This document shows, piece after piece, positions 23,270 to 35,012 of a stretch of DNA of 64,000 bases (the first letter of the stretch is position 1; each line of letters begins with the position of its first letter). This DNA comes from Rhyacophila brunnea (Eukaryota > Arthropoda > Insecta > Trichoptera > Rhyacophilidae). Below the pieces are notes generated by a model. That model was not told the origin of the DNA, did not search any database, and worked only from the letters and a program-made list of their open reading frames with translations. A program made the position numbers and the translations under genes. The stretch covers positions 496,001 to 560,000 of the forward strand of contig JAGYXB010000560.1 of NCBI GenBank assembly GCA_022495005.1. The letters are read 5' to 3'.

Positions 23270-23620
23270 ATTACTACTAACATACAAAATTTAAAAATAC
23301 CTCAGATATATATAAATATATACTTATAGGTACTAAAAATGATTTTTTAAGACGACGCCCAATAGTACCTGTAACCACTGGATTCATGCCAGCGTGCAAT
23401 ACCAATTAAGCTACGGACATCCTATCTAATTACGATTAAATTAATTGTAGTTTTACGTGAAATGCTTATCAAATTGCGTTATGTTTGGCTATCGATTTTT
23501 GTGCTTTAAATCAAGGATAATTTCTAGTGCTTACGTATATATCTGAGGTATTATCAAATTATGTATGTGTAATATAAAGAATGTTATATTCTCAAATCTC
23601 GTGAATAAAAGAAATAGTTT
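23270..23620 (-). mobile_element. Inverted-repeat element with tRNA-like core, copy C
   Basis: The ends ACATACAAAATTTAAAAATA (about 23280) and, inverted, ACATACATAATTTGATAATA (about 23553-23572) form a 33-bp inverted repeat that continues outward on the right as TAATATAAAGAATG...CTCGTGAATAA. Between them, minus strand 23345-23420, a tRNA-like stretch with an A box GTAGCTTAATTGG and a decayed B box occurs. The segment GGCTATCGATTTTTGTG plus TTTAAATCAA is shared with the copy at 58523-59027 in the same relative place. No target duplication was found here. Confidence 0.6.
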
Positions 23621-23702
23621 ACCGAGTATTTTTATGAATTTAAAACTTTATGCCACGTAAATACGAACTTATTTATTTATTAACGTATTTAACTACTAGT
23701 TA

Positions 23703-23785
23703 CTAGGTGCCCGCAGTGGAGCAGTGGGAAAAACAGCCGCACATATTCGTAGGTCACGGGTACAAAATAAACGCCGTGGCTGATT
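23703..23785 (+). repeat. Possible tRNA-like SINE head
   Basis: CAGTGGAGCAGTGGG could be an A box, and GGTCACGGGTACAAAATAA resembles a decayed B box in the GGTCACGGGTTCGAATCCC style seen in SINE heads. There is no second copy in the window and no tail, so this is a weak call. Confidence 0.25.
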
Positions 23786-24529
23786 CATCCACCTGTTGTT
23801 ACTATTCATTCAAAGGAGCAAACGTTAAACTATTCCATAAAATATAAAAAAAGAAGATACTCTTCACTCTCTGAAGGCACATGTTATTGGTTTGGTTTGA
23901 AGTGCACATGGTAATTAAGTAGCGTACGTACCTACATACAGTAACGGCAAATAGTCTTTCATTTGCACAAATCATATTAATATACAAACAATAATACATC
24001 GAGGCAATGTGAACTGCAGTGTTGAACAAACGCTGGAAATATAGGCACGCTTTGACGTTTCACTTTTTGCATCAGAATTTATTACAGGTAGCAACTTTAC
24101 CTGCCGACCATCGTAATAGGTATTATCTACCCGTGGAGTATCGCAATATATACATTACTATTATCGAGACGTAATCTCTTTTTCTATCTTCTTTTTACTC
24201 ATTTACTTTCCGGCGGATACGGCCATTTTAAATATAATTATCAAGATAAAAGCGCGCCAAGTATTTTGTCGCTATTCTATTTACAATATTAAGACATAAC
24301 ATTCATTAGAATCAAAGCGATGCTAGGAGAAAGTATTTGTAATATGCATAATAGGTATAGCTTTTATTAATAATTATCCATTATTGAGAGTAGGTAATTT
24401 ACTTATGTAGAAAATACGTGTTTAAAAGTTCTGCCAATGATTGTTGTACACATAGCATATTTTAATCAGAAAATAATCCTGCCATACGTATTATTATCTA
24501 AAATGTATATCGTAATAAAGTGATTGGTT

Positions 24530-24960
24530 GAGCTTTTTAAGTGGACTGTAATTATATTGTGGGAAGATGAGGAGGTCGGATCTAGTTGTGGGGGCGATGG
24601 AACAGAGTGGCAGACACTGACCTTTGTGATGATGTATGATGGCTCCGTGGTCTGGTTTCAACTTTCGTTCGCGCGGTATAGTTGTTTTGGGTCACCCGGT
24701 TCGTATACTCCCGCACTTTGTGACACAGTTTTATGGATTATATGTGAGGGTGTATGAATGAGTCTATTGAGTCAACGACGGAAAGCTATTAGAAGCCCGC
24801 ACACGTCCGCTGTCGAGATGCAACTGAATGTTCTTTGTAACACCGTCTCTCATCACCCGTAATTGCTTATTGATTGTCTGGTAACAATAACACTGGGGAT
24901 TAGGAGGTGGATGAGGGGATAAGGAGTGGAATGGGAACCTAAATGGCCCAACCAGTGATA
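24530..24960. other. GC-richer single-copy island
   Basis: Mixed-composition sequence within AT-rich DNA, with a 77-codon frame (24524-24757, +) that I do not recognise. No repeat structure was found. Regulatory or conserved non-coding DNA is possible. Confidence 0.3.
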
Positions 24961-26340
24961 GTTACATAATTAGTTAATATTAAGGCAGTTAGCAATCATT
25001 CATATAACATCAAAAACTTTCATTAAGTTGGATGGTGTCAACCGATCAGAAAATCTGTTAAGTTAATATGAAGAGTTTATACGGGTATAAATATTCGGGA
25101 AAAAATATTTTTGGCAAGTGATAGTACTCATTTTAATAAACTCGTACCAGAGTAGTTTATAAGAATGAGTTGTCCGATGGAAGCAAAAGGGTGGAAAATG
25201 TCAGACATAATAATAATAGTGCGAATTACGAAAGTGTCTACTTTCCCAACTAATTGGGGTAAGTAAAATTGCGTTCACTATTCAATTAATGCTCAACCAA
25301 AATATGGAGACGTCATGAAGTAATCATTATACAGTGGCATCATAGGCGATTTGCAAGTGTTTGCTACAATGACTGATGTGACGTCAGAAGTTACGCAAAC
25401 ATATCAGAATTCACTTCTTCTTTTCAGTCGTTCCTTTGTAGCTAGGTAGTGAACACTACGAAATGCAGCAATTATATCCTGGGCGAACAAGACTACCCAT
25501 GCTTCTCTCAAATAAGGCTGAAGACCACCCCCAGTAAGCTCTTGCACTTAGTCACATCAACGCAATAACTCTCTTCCTCACCATTGGTATTCGTGGATCA
25601 GAGAACCCAGAATGACTGATGATTTTGGGTAAGTAGCCTTCGGAGGTTAGGTGATAATATAAAAGCGTAATTCTAAGGAATAATAAAAATTCTAATTATT
25701 GTTTGTTCATACAATAATAATTAGTTAGCGAATGTTGTATGACTATTACGCTTTACATACCTACATTATATGAGACGCATATAGCACTGCTTATTTTCCC
25801 GATCATGTCATGAAATACTTTGCATAAATCTAACCAGTGAGGAGAATATTACATTAGCATTAGATGATATAACTTGGAATAATATTGACTGGTAGGTTTA
25901 TAATATATCAGAATGTAATCCCGCGCGGCATATAAGCAGCAGATAACATTTCAAAGAACAAACTTGGCTGAAGTTTGTCGTGTCACCTGAATTATTCATT
26001 AGTTTACAAACGATTTGAATAAAACAAATCATTGCTTCGGGAATGATACCTACTTCGAATATTACGTGTGCTCCGGTAAAGGGGATTGTTTAATATTAGA
26101 CATTTCTGAGTAAGCTTAATACATATACGTATAATTGACTACGTATTGATGATATTCACCGAATTATACGAAATTGTTTTATTACAGAAACTTATATTAA
26201 CGTCTGAAATGTATAATTTAAGAGTATTTTATTTTATTTATATTATAACTGGTAGGTATATGCATAAGTTCATGGTAGTAGTCGGTACCTATATCACTGC
26301 TAATATTCATAATTTAATTATAGTATATAGTGGTATAATC
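24961..26340. other. No recognisable gene
   Basis: AT-rich except 25380-25640, which is GC-richer (GAAGACCACCCCCAGTAAGC) and could be a decayed LINE piece. No motif is readable. Confidence 0.35.
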
Positions 26341-26496
26341 TGTAGGGTGAATACCCTACCATCCAGCATGACTTGGCAGGAAACCATTAATTTATAGCTA
26401 CAATGTATCTTGCAACATAATATTGTTAAAATTGCAAAACAAGCGATTTATTTGAGTCAATCAAATTTCAATATAAAGCTAATTTAGCAAAATAAT
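26341..26496 (+). repeat. Dispersed repeat, copy 2
   Basis: Second copy of the 12751-12904 repeat in the same orientation, roughly 80 to 85 percent alike by eye, with a few small indels. Shared blocks are GGCAGG-AACCATTAATTTAT and ATGTATCTTGCAACATAATA. The flanks are unrelated to those of copy 1, which argues for transposition and not a local duplication. Confidence 0.7.
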
Positions 26497-27410
26497 ATAA
26501 TAACACAAGTAATCAAGTCATTCTAACATTCAGTCGAGTCCACGATCTAACGATTAGTAATTTTCTCACGTCGCATCTCTGTAATTATTAACTGTAAAAA
26601 TCACTTAAATATCATAGTACGTCTCTGTATTAAAATTGTATCATTTATGATTAAGGGAAAGAAATTGGGTCTTACTTTATCACGCACAATCCTTCTATTC
26701 ATTGCCATCAACCTATGATATATATATATCAACATATGATCAACAAGTGTTCTTAAATAGATATGCTGAAATGAAAATTAAGATATTAATCACGTTGCTT
26801 GGCAATGTCCGTTATAATAATATGATGGCTACGAAGGCTCCTTGCAAATTTAAGACCACTTAATCTTGAGACGTTCATAGCTCAGCCAAACATCAAAGCG
26901 TTTTTGTGTATCCAAATGTTTCTGAGAATGTAACCCCTGCAAGGATTAATTGTAATATTACGTACCTACCATTCTAAACAATATTATGTAATCGCCAATT
27001 TAATAACAGTGTATTAATGTAAAGCTAAATAAGCCTCAACTGAGATTTTGTGGCTAAATAAAAAAATGTAGATGTAGAAGTACATTTTTAATTAATTAGA
27101 ATCAAAAGTTATAGTAGATAGAGACATTTAGATATCTACTAAATAATAGAAAATGTTATTACAATTTCATATTTGTTTATTTAATGTATAACATTGCATC
27201 TGACAGTTAGGTATACAACGATTACTTCAAAATTATGTAATCAAACCAATATTAGGTTCTTACTTTTAAAATGATCTACAGACTTGTGCAAATGGCAATA
27301 GTAAATATTATAATCGTATTGAAGTAATGAAATAAAGTATTAGAGATATGAAATTTAATAGGTATTGACAGTGAAACAGAAGAAAGTATACAGCTTGTAT
27401 GATTTATATA
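26497..27410. other. No recognisable gene or repeat
   Basis: AT-rich sequence with short TA repeats near 26720. Nothing else was seen. Confidence 0.4.
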
Positions 27411-28107
27411 ATATACGTCAGGGGTGGCGAACATATGGCACACGTGCCACTGGTGGCACGCGAGATGATTTTGCATGACACGCGTTTGAAGAGAAAAAAA
27501 ATACATATAATGATAATAAAAGACAGATCGAATTGTATACAAATAGCAGGCAAATACTCTTCAAGAATAAGCATTACATTTAATGTAACTATAATATAAT
27601 TGCATAGGTCTGTCCTTTGGCGACTGATTGCGTCATATATAATATTACACACTAACCTCATCAGGCAGCGGAGGATGCCGCGCCACGAACCTCTAATTTT
27701 GATCGATTTACGATGCTTGAGACCACTGGACCAATTCTCGTGTCAATTTGTGCGATAAGAACCAAACTAATCAATACATTAACAAACAATTTCATTTCTA
27801 CCGACAAAAAATTACTGCACCAAATAAGAAACAAAAACTTGGTGAAGCTAGTAGCAGTAATTCTGGCTGACGGTTTCAAAGTTGGTGGACCAAAATGTAT
27901 GGCGTAATTGAAAAAAGTGATAAAGCTATACGTGTGCTAGGTTCTGTTGAGTGGTACCTGTCTAAAATATTATCAGTTTTTTAATAGGATTTTTAAAAAC
28001 TATTTTTTCCTCATGAAAAACTGTTCGGCACGTCAGACAGTTGAAAAATAATATTTGGGAAATTTCGGCACACCTACATAAAAAGGTTCGTCAACCCTGA
28101 TATACGT
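27411..28107 (+). mobile_element. Non-autonomous hAT element with 8-bp target duplication
   Basis: The element proper is 27419-28099 (681 bp), from CAGGGGTGGCGAACATATGG to GGTTCGTCAACCCTG, whose ends are imperfect inverted copies. It is flanked by the exact duplication ATATACGT (27411-27418, 28100-28107). Subterminal GGCACACGTGCCAC and GGCACGTCAG or GGCACACC repeats are typical binding-site arrays of hAT ends. A frame near 27910-27982 reads KSDKAIRVLGSVEWYLSKI and may be a transposase trace; otherwise the interior is non-coding. Open frames at 27399-27599 and 27713-27907 cross the element without motifs. Confidence 0.85.
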
Positions 28108-28590
28108 AATCCAATGAAGTGTCATTTAAAATAATTTATTTATTAATACATAGTACCTACCCACCTAATGTGTATTTTTAGGTTACTCGTCAGCAATAAA
28201 ATATCGCCGATTGGTACTCAGTTGATAGTTTTGAATATGATGTACCCATTGAAACGTCATAAGCGTATTTAATATGATTTATGATAGAGGTAAATATTAT
28301 GGAAAAGTTAGTTAATAAAATGCGATATACGCGACTGTCGACTTATCTGTCAAAATATCTCGCGGGCGTGAATAATATTTATTCACATTTTGACATTTAC
28401 ATTTTTTCACATTTTCACATTTAATGAGAACATGTGAAACAAACAAAAAAAATGTTGGTTTAAAGTGTTTAAACCTACTACTTGTCAATAATGCAATTTA
28501 AATTTGAAATAAAATAACGTGAAGTGAATGAGCACTATAACTATCTACCTACATATATTTCTTAAAACAGCAAATTTTACAGTGGCAATA
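28108..28590. other. No recognisable gene or repeat
   Basis: AT-rich. A run of short ACATTTTGACATTTACATTT-like near-repeats occurs at 28380-28425. Confidence 0.4.
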
Positions 28591-28830
28591 CCAACGCTTC
28601 TTTAAAAGCTCCGCTATCAAAACTTAACCGGGAAAAGAACCCGAAAGCTCCGGATTACTCTTTTCACGGCTTAATCCTTTAATTCGGTAGCGCTTTGTGT
28701 AATCCTAGACATCCCGCAAGGAGTAATGCGCCTAATAAGCCATTCCTGCTATCTCTAAGGAAACGGGTTTGCATCCCCAGGGATTCCGCACAAAAGGCCC
28801 GTATCGCGTTAATAATATATCACAATATAC
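28590..28830. other. GC-richer single-copy island
   Basis: Includes AAAGCTCCGCTATC, GAAAGCTCCGGATTAC, GGCTTAATCC and GTAATCCTAG. The repeated TAATCC-type words are compatible with homeodomain (Bicoid/Otx-class) sites, but such short words occur by chance. No frame or repeat structure. Confidence 0.3.
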
Positions 28831-29654
28831 CTAATCTTATCCTGTTGGGAATAATACGCTACGAAAGGTACATACTCGTAATTATGTTATTTCATTACGG
28901 AGCATATAAATAATAAAGTACCATATATTATTTGAAACAGAACCTTATTCAGTAAAAAAATATATTTTGAATTGTTCTCAATTATAATAACAATAACAAA
29001 CAGAAACCCACGTATATAAATATTGCTTGATCCTTATTAAAATTTGTTATATAGTATTTCGTTTTTGGGCTGTCTGTCATCGCAAATTCCTCATTCTTTT
29101 TTCCTCGGCGTTTCGGCTAGTTGTAGAGACCGTTATCAGAGATAATGTGGGAAATGTATGTAGCTACTCGTTGATGTATGAATACAAACGCTGCTCCAAG
29201 GAACGGATATAAATGAAGAATATAATATGGTGATATCGCAAAAAACAGAATGCAATAACATACATACATAGGTACTGTGTGTACTAATAAATTACTAAAC
29301 AACATTCTAATTAACCTTGGCTGTTACAAAATAATGGACTTAAAAACAAAAACGGCAGTTTCCATGTTCATTAAATGTTGGCGAGTCATTAAACATGTCT
29401 TATATCTTTCTTATGTGTATATTTTTTGAAAAACTATTTTTAAATGTTGTTTATAACCTAATAACTAATATATAATACTATATACTATTTATTCTAGAAA
29501 TTATACCTATAAAAGAGAATGGACATTTTTCATAAATGAAAACCGCCGTTTTTTGAAAAACGCAAATGGCCGTCGCCACGTTTGCTTTTGCATTAGGCAA
29601 CATTATTAAATCCGTGGTAACATATTTATAAGAAAATGGAACACTACCGAGTAC
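28831..29654. other. No recognisable gene or repeat
   Basis: AT-rich with short chance frames only. Confidence 0.4.
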
Positions 29655-29895
29655 ATCCGCACCCACGATGACCGCGCGCTTACCACGTCGGCTTATAACG
29701 CCGAGGGTCCCGGGTTCGAATCCCCGGTCAGGAAAAATTCACACGTTGTTTTTCAATGTGTGTTTGTCTCAGTTTGGAGGTTGAGCAACTGGTTAACTTC
29801 CATTTCTCGTTAAAAAATGTCAATACAACCTCTACTCGGTGGAGACCGATATTATGATCTTCGCAGGAATGGACATGACATTAAAAAAATATGAA
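29655..29895 (+). repeat. tRNA-derived SINE, plus-strand copy
   Basis: The head at 29659-29732 has GATGACCGCGCGC (A-box region) and a perfect B box GGTTCGAATCC in a CCGGG-TTCGAAT-CCCCGG-like arm. The body TTGTTTTTCAATGTGTGTTT ... TTCCATTTCTCGTTAAAAAA ... GTCAATACAACC matches the SINE at 13838-14060, and the copy ends in an A-rich tail near 29890. The family is the same as that copy, with clear divergence. Confidence 0.75.
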
Positions 29896-30679
29896 CTCCA
29901 CAAAAAACAGAATAATATTTGTATTTAAAGATTTACCTTTACCGTTAGGTACCTTTTAACATATTAATAAAAATAATATATTGAAGAATACCTACTTTAT
30001 CTTCAATTCGTTAATGAACAGATTATTACCTGTTTAAATTTTTCAATACTGTTCAATACTTCGAGTCAAATTGACTGAATAATCTCAATAAATTAAATTC
30101 TTATAATATTATGTCGTACCTTATAATTGATATAAGTATATAATTTGAATCATTTTTAGTGAACCTCAGTTTACTGAAGTATCCATGTTAGTACAATCTG
30201 AGTCAGTTTTATATTATTTTAACATAGTAGGTGAAATAGGTCAATAAAAACCTCGCAAAAGGAAAACTAAATCAATTTGTATTTTAATTCAAATTTCATC
30301 ATCAATTACCTTTAGTCGATAACACCAATGAATAAAAAGATCTTCCAATTGAAACTAAAGGTATTAAGTACTAGTACACTAATAGTACACGTACTAAGAT
30401 AATACTGCAATAAGCACATGTTACAATGCATTTTCCAATATTAAATTGTTAACGTAACAAGATTAACGGAAACAAATCGTACTCGGTTTAAGTTTTAAGC
30501 CCCTGCTGGAAGGATGTATTGAGCTTCTACTACTGGTTTAATCCAGTCTTAGCACATCCAATTAGATCACAATAAGAAGCGATCTATGTACGTACATTAC
30601 CTAAAACTAAACTGACACCAGAAATTAAACTTCAACTTTGTTAATATTAGCTAAGTGTTAGATATTCAGCCAATATTTA
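29896..30679. other. No recognisable gene or repeat
   Basis: AT-rich sequence; nothing supported. Confidence 0.4.
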
Positions 30680-30975
30680 GTTATAATCATCATCATCATC
30701 ATCATCAGCCGGTGTCAATACACTTATAGATTGAGGCCTCCCCTAGCTCCATTCACTCTTCTTGGCCCTTAGTTCTTCGCTGCCATATATATCCACCAAT
30801 CTTTATGAGTTCGTTTATATAGCTGGTTTTAGGGCATCCCTGTAGGTCGTTTAGTGCCCCTTGGGTACCACTGTATTAGGTACAGTGTTTGTACAACAGT
30901 TGTCCACTCGCCGAGCTACATGTGCAGTCCATTGTCAGTCCATCTGTATAGAGACCTCTAGCACATCGTTATAAT
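30680..30975 (-). mobile_element. 5'-truncated RTE LINE with 8-bp target duplication
   Basis: The element proper is 30688-30967 on the minus strand. The 3' end is a seven-unit ATG/CAT trinucleotide tail (plus strand 30688-30708). The flanks are GTTATAAT at 30680-30687 and 30968-30975. The minus strand shows GTGGTACCCAAGGGGCACTA and GGCAGCGAAGAACTAAGG, parallel to QWYPRGTKR and WQRTTQDRE of the intact RTE copies, but with many substitutions and stops. It belongs to the same group as the 5925 copy but to an older or different subfamily. Confidence 0.75.
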
Positions 30976-33900
30976 AGTATACATACATAATAATAAATTA
31001 CATGAAACGATTTACTGCTCATTGTCAGAATAGACTGCTTGACGAAGAGATAATCGTTGCACAAATCTGGTCATCCAGTAAGAAACGAAAATACTTACAT
31101 AATAATAAATGTCTACCCACTAATACTTTAAATATGACAAGACAAAATAAAACATCGGTGCATCTTCTACAAATACGTAGGTACTACGCCTTTATAGTGA
31201 GTAAGTTCTTACTTAGATAATTGCATGACTGTCAGAGGCGTGACATATGCTTGCACGTAAATAGATTGCCGGTAGGAGTAAAAAAATCTGATTTATAACA
31301 CGCTAAGGTAGATTAACATACGAATTCGTGATGAATTCTAATAAAATTATGTTATAACATTAAAATAATGTAGATGCATATTTTGCATATACTTATAATA
31401 AGTAGTAATATGAGCTTTTACTTCATGGAATGATCACAACAGCTTTTTAAGCTATATGGTTATCGTACATACATCTTGACATATATAAGTAAATTGTGAG
31501 TGTCATCAATTAGGTACATTGCAGTACAGTAAGTAGGGCTTGACAAGACGCGATCCGGCCTGTTGCCGGGATACTAGGACTCTGATTTCCGATCTGGCGA
31601 CACCTTCCCAGCAATAATGTTAAACTTGCACAATGTAATTATGATTATCCTTTTATTTGAATAAACAATATTCTCCGCTACACGTTATAATATGATTCCT
31701 GAACTGATAATGAGAAGAGGCTGTTTTAGGGTCCCTCATAAATTAATTCTTGTTAATTAATCGTAAAAAAATAGTCGTGAAGGAAAAATATCAGACCAAT
31801 AAGACTACAAACACTTCAAGTAGGCATTGATAATATTGTTTTATAAAATAAATACTGCCTACTACCAACGATTTCAACATTAGTTATTATCTGATCTAGG
31901 TATTGATATGTCAACGATATTATAACATACTTATTCTAGTTAAATTATTACAATATTAATGTTTAATGTGATACTACATCTACTCATTTACTGAATCAAT
32001 TAAGTAATATCTTTAATCGTGACTACTGGAGATTCTTGGAAAAAGTTATTTTATTATAATAAAAAGTACTTTTAATAAATACACCACGATCAGGAATGGT
32101 TTTGTCCGTAAAGACGGACACTAACAACGAATTCAAACAAAAGACGAAGATAAAACTGGCCCTGATTGTAATTAAAATTATTTTACAATTGCATACATAT
32201 TAGGATATCGATATGTTTAAAACGACCAGTACCTAGATATAATTGAAAATTGTATATGTATCTACTTACTTATAAATTTCTATGGCATACATTGAGAAAT
32301 AAAATGCAAAAGATTATTTATTTTAAATCAGAGATAGGTGTACCTACTTATAACATTTTATATATGTTCAAATGGATTTATTTAATGTCAAAATCACTAT
32401 TTAATTATTGTGTACACCCCACTTTAACGGGAGCCTAAAAGCTCTAAAACCTCACCTGCCTATCTAATGCCACTAATGTGCCGAATGAATGGGACTTTTC
32501 AAAGGTAAGTCCATTAAAAAAGATGACATTTCGTGGCACTTACGTACTTACCTAATATAATAAAGTGACTTTTAAAAATTGGGGTGTTTTGTCCGCGCAG
32601 TTATTCAAATTTATTATACAGAAGGGGACGTAAAATCGAAAATAATAATAGTTGGACACATAAGCTTTTATAATATGTAAATCAATACAATGACATTCTA
32701 TATTACTATAGTACAATGAGTTACTGTGCCATTATTCCAATGAGTCATATTTGGTACTTACCTAATAACATATTAAGTACAAAATGCACAAAACTTAAAC
32801 TTAAAACAACCGATACAACCTACATAACTAGAGCTTGTGATTTTTCGACGTTATTTAATTTTCGAGGTTTGAGAAATATTTGATGCTTAAGAATTCGAGA
32901 TTGGTTTATGTATTTCTCGAGATCTTAATGTTATGTTATGATTTTTTCCGTCCAAACCATTGATGTAGGTACTCAATGGTCGGAACAGGTTTGCCCCTAA
33001 AAAAACTAAAAAATATTCCCTCCAGATTACAGGTTGTTAAAAAAAATGTTTTATTCGCATTCGTTCCTTAATTGGCCGCCCCAAGCAACGCATGATAGTA
33101 CAACCATGCGGTATGTCGCTGAAGCTTACCTTATTTTCAAAATTCATGCTAAGATGAGATGGGTGCTGTTAATTTTTTGTATATCATGAAACGAAGCATT
33201 TGAGGTCACAAACTGGTACAACTGCCGATGGTATACCTATACACTTATAATTGTGACCAATCATGCATCATCCGCATTGTTATAACTTAAATTTAACATT
33301 TTAAATAACTTGTGGCGCCGCGATGCACAGTTTGAATACAACTGTAATACCATATGATTTATAACCGGCTACATTCCAATGTTGCGTATAGTAATTAATT
33401 ACTTTTCTATACTAATAGGATAACATAATATGAAATACCTACATATTATTATATCAAATTATTATATTGCTTTATCAACTAATTGTTATCATATCACTTT
33501 ATCAGGTAGGTATGAATGGAATGATGTATGAGTGAATTAAATTTGTCATTTTAATGAACGCAATTATTTTACATATAACATAACTAACCAATCAAATTAA
33601 ATGATGCGGATGTACTGAATAAATAATACCCACTAATAAATTATTAAATATTATCTTCATAATATTATGAAAGATATTTTTTAATATTCGAATTATTTAC
33701 CTATCATAACTATCTTTTTCGCTGTATCGGATCAGTTCTCATACACATATTTTTAAAGTGTATTTATTGTTTTGGCTACCTATATTCAAATACGATTTCT
33801 ATTCATTAAAAAGAAATCCAATTTTAACTTATACCTATCATAAAAAGATATTTTAAAAAGGTGCAAATCATATTGAATTATTATCAAGTAACACTGTTAA

Positions 33901-34966
33901 GACTCAGCTGAACAGGAACAAGGTCATTCATAGTTTAGTCAGAAATAAACCTCAGCGTTGAAAGGACGTCATTTTAATTCAGTCTAACCTCAAAAACCTC
34001 TAACCATCGGGGATTTATTTTAAGAAACGCAATAATTATTAATTACAATTCTCGGTCGAACGAATATCATTATTATTATTCCCTTCAAACATAACATGTA
34101 TGCGACGTAATCTGAAACCGGCCGAACGAATACAGGGCTGTCAAAATAATATGAATCTAATTTTACGTTTTAAAGAGTTACAAATTTAAAGTTAAAAATA
34201 GCTTACTGTACCGATGGAATAATTACATACTTCCAAGCGTCAAACGGCATACAACATTCATCTAAAATAATTATGAAAAGACTAGCTGATTATGTTATGT
34301 TATTTTTGTATTGTTCTTATTTTTTTGCTTATCAAAATATTTCACATATTATCTGATGATGTGTATTTTGGATATATCGTAATATGTATCTGGTCTCATT
34401 AAAATTGCTATTAAGTTGATATAACATAGGAAAATCTGTAAATCATTAAAATGTTAATTTCGTTATAGTTTTTAATTAAACCGGTGCAATTACATATTAG
34501 ATTTAAACACTGTTGTACTGTGTGACTTTTATAATATCAGATAAAACTGTAGGATGTCAGCAAAAGAGTAAACAAAACCCAGCTCATGGGATAACCGAAT
34601 GGTAAGCAACTGTATATATTATATTTTCCCGCCAAATTGCACACAATTAAAAACAATTTATCATAAAAACAAGTAAGACGTCTTCGACAGCCCTGGGTGA
34701 TTGATTCGATAAAGTCGGCAGTTTTTTTTGTCTTGTTCTCTGCGATCACTAGCTTTGAATAAAAAAAAATCTATGGGTGACCATTTTTTATGAGTATAAA
34801 TTATTTCTTGCATTGGCTTTTATTAATTAATAATTATTGTACCTACCAACTAAAAGTAAAGTTGCGTTACTTGTTTGTAAAAGTGTCAGACTAAATTAAT
34901 TAAACTAATCGGGTAAGTAATAAAAAGTCATTAATTGAGTTAGCATTTACTTGGTAGAATTCCATT
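30976..34966. other. Long AT-rich stretch without a recognisable gene
   Basis: About 4 kb. Short frames such as 31002-31220 (+) and 32250-32438 (+) have no motifs. A small GC-richer patch at 31540-31615 (GCGATCCGGCCTGTTGCCGG) may be the rest of a repeat. No terminal repeats, tRNA boxes or tandem arrays were seen. Confidence 0.4.
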
Positions 34967-35012
34967 TTAAAAGAAATGAAAATATAATTAATTATATTTT
35001 CATTTCTTTTAA
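34967..35012. repeat. Perfect 46-bp palindrome without spacer
   Basis: The 23-base arm 34967-34989 is followed directly by its exact reverse complement at 34990-35012; the centre is TATAATT/AATTATA. Direct copies of TAATAAAAAGTCA lie about 93 bp apart around it (about 34918 and 35010). Such spacer-free palindromes can extrude as cruciforms and are prone to deletion. This could be a recent foldback or template-switch product. Confidence 0.9.

Noticed and set aside
30688..30708. CAT/ATG microsatellite
   Set aside because: It is the 3' tail of the RTE insertion at 30688-30967, with a target duplication around it.
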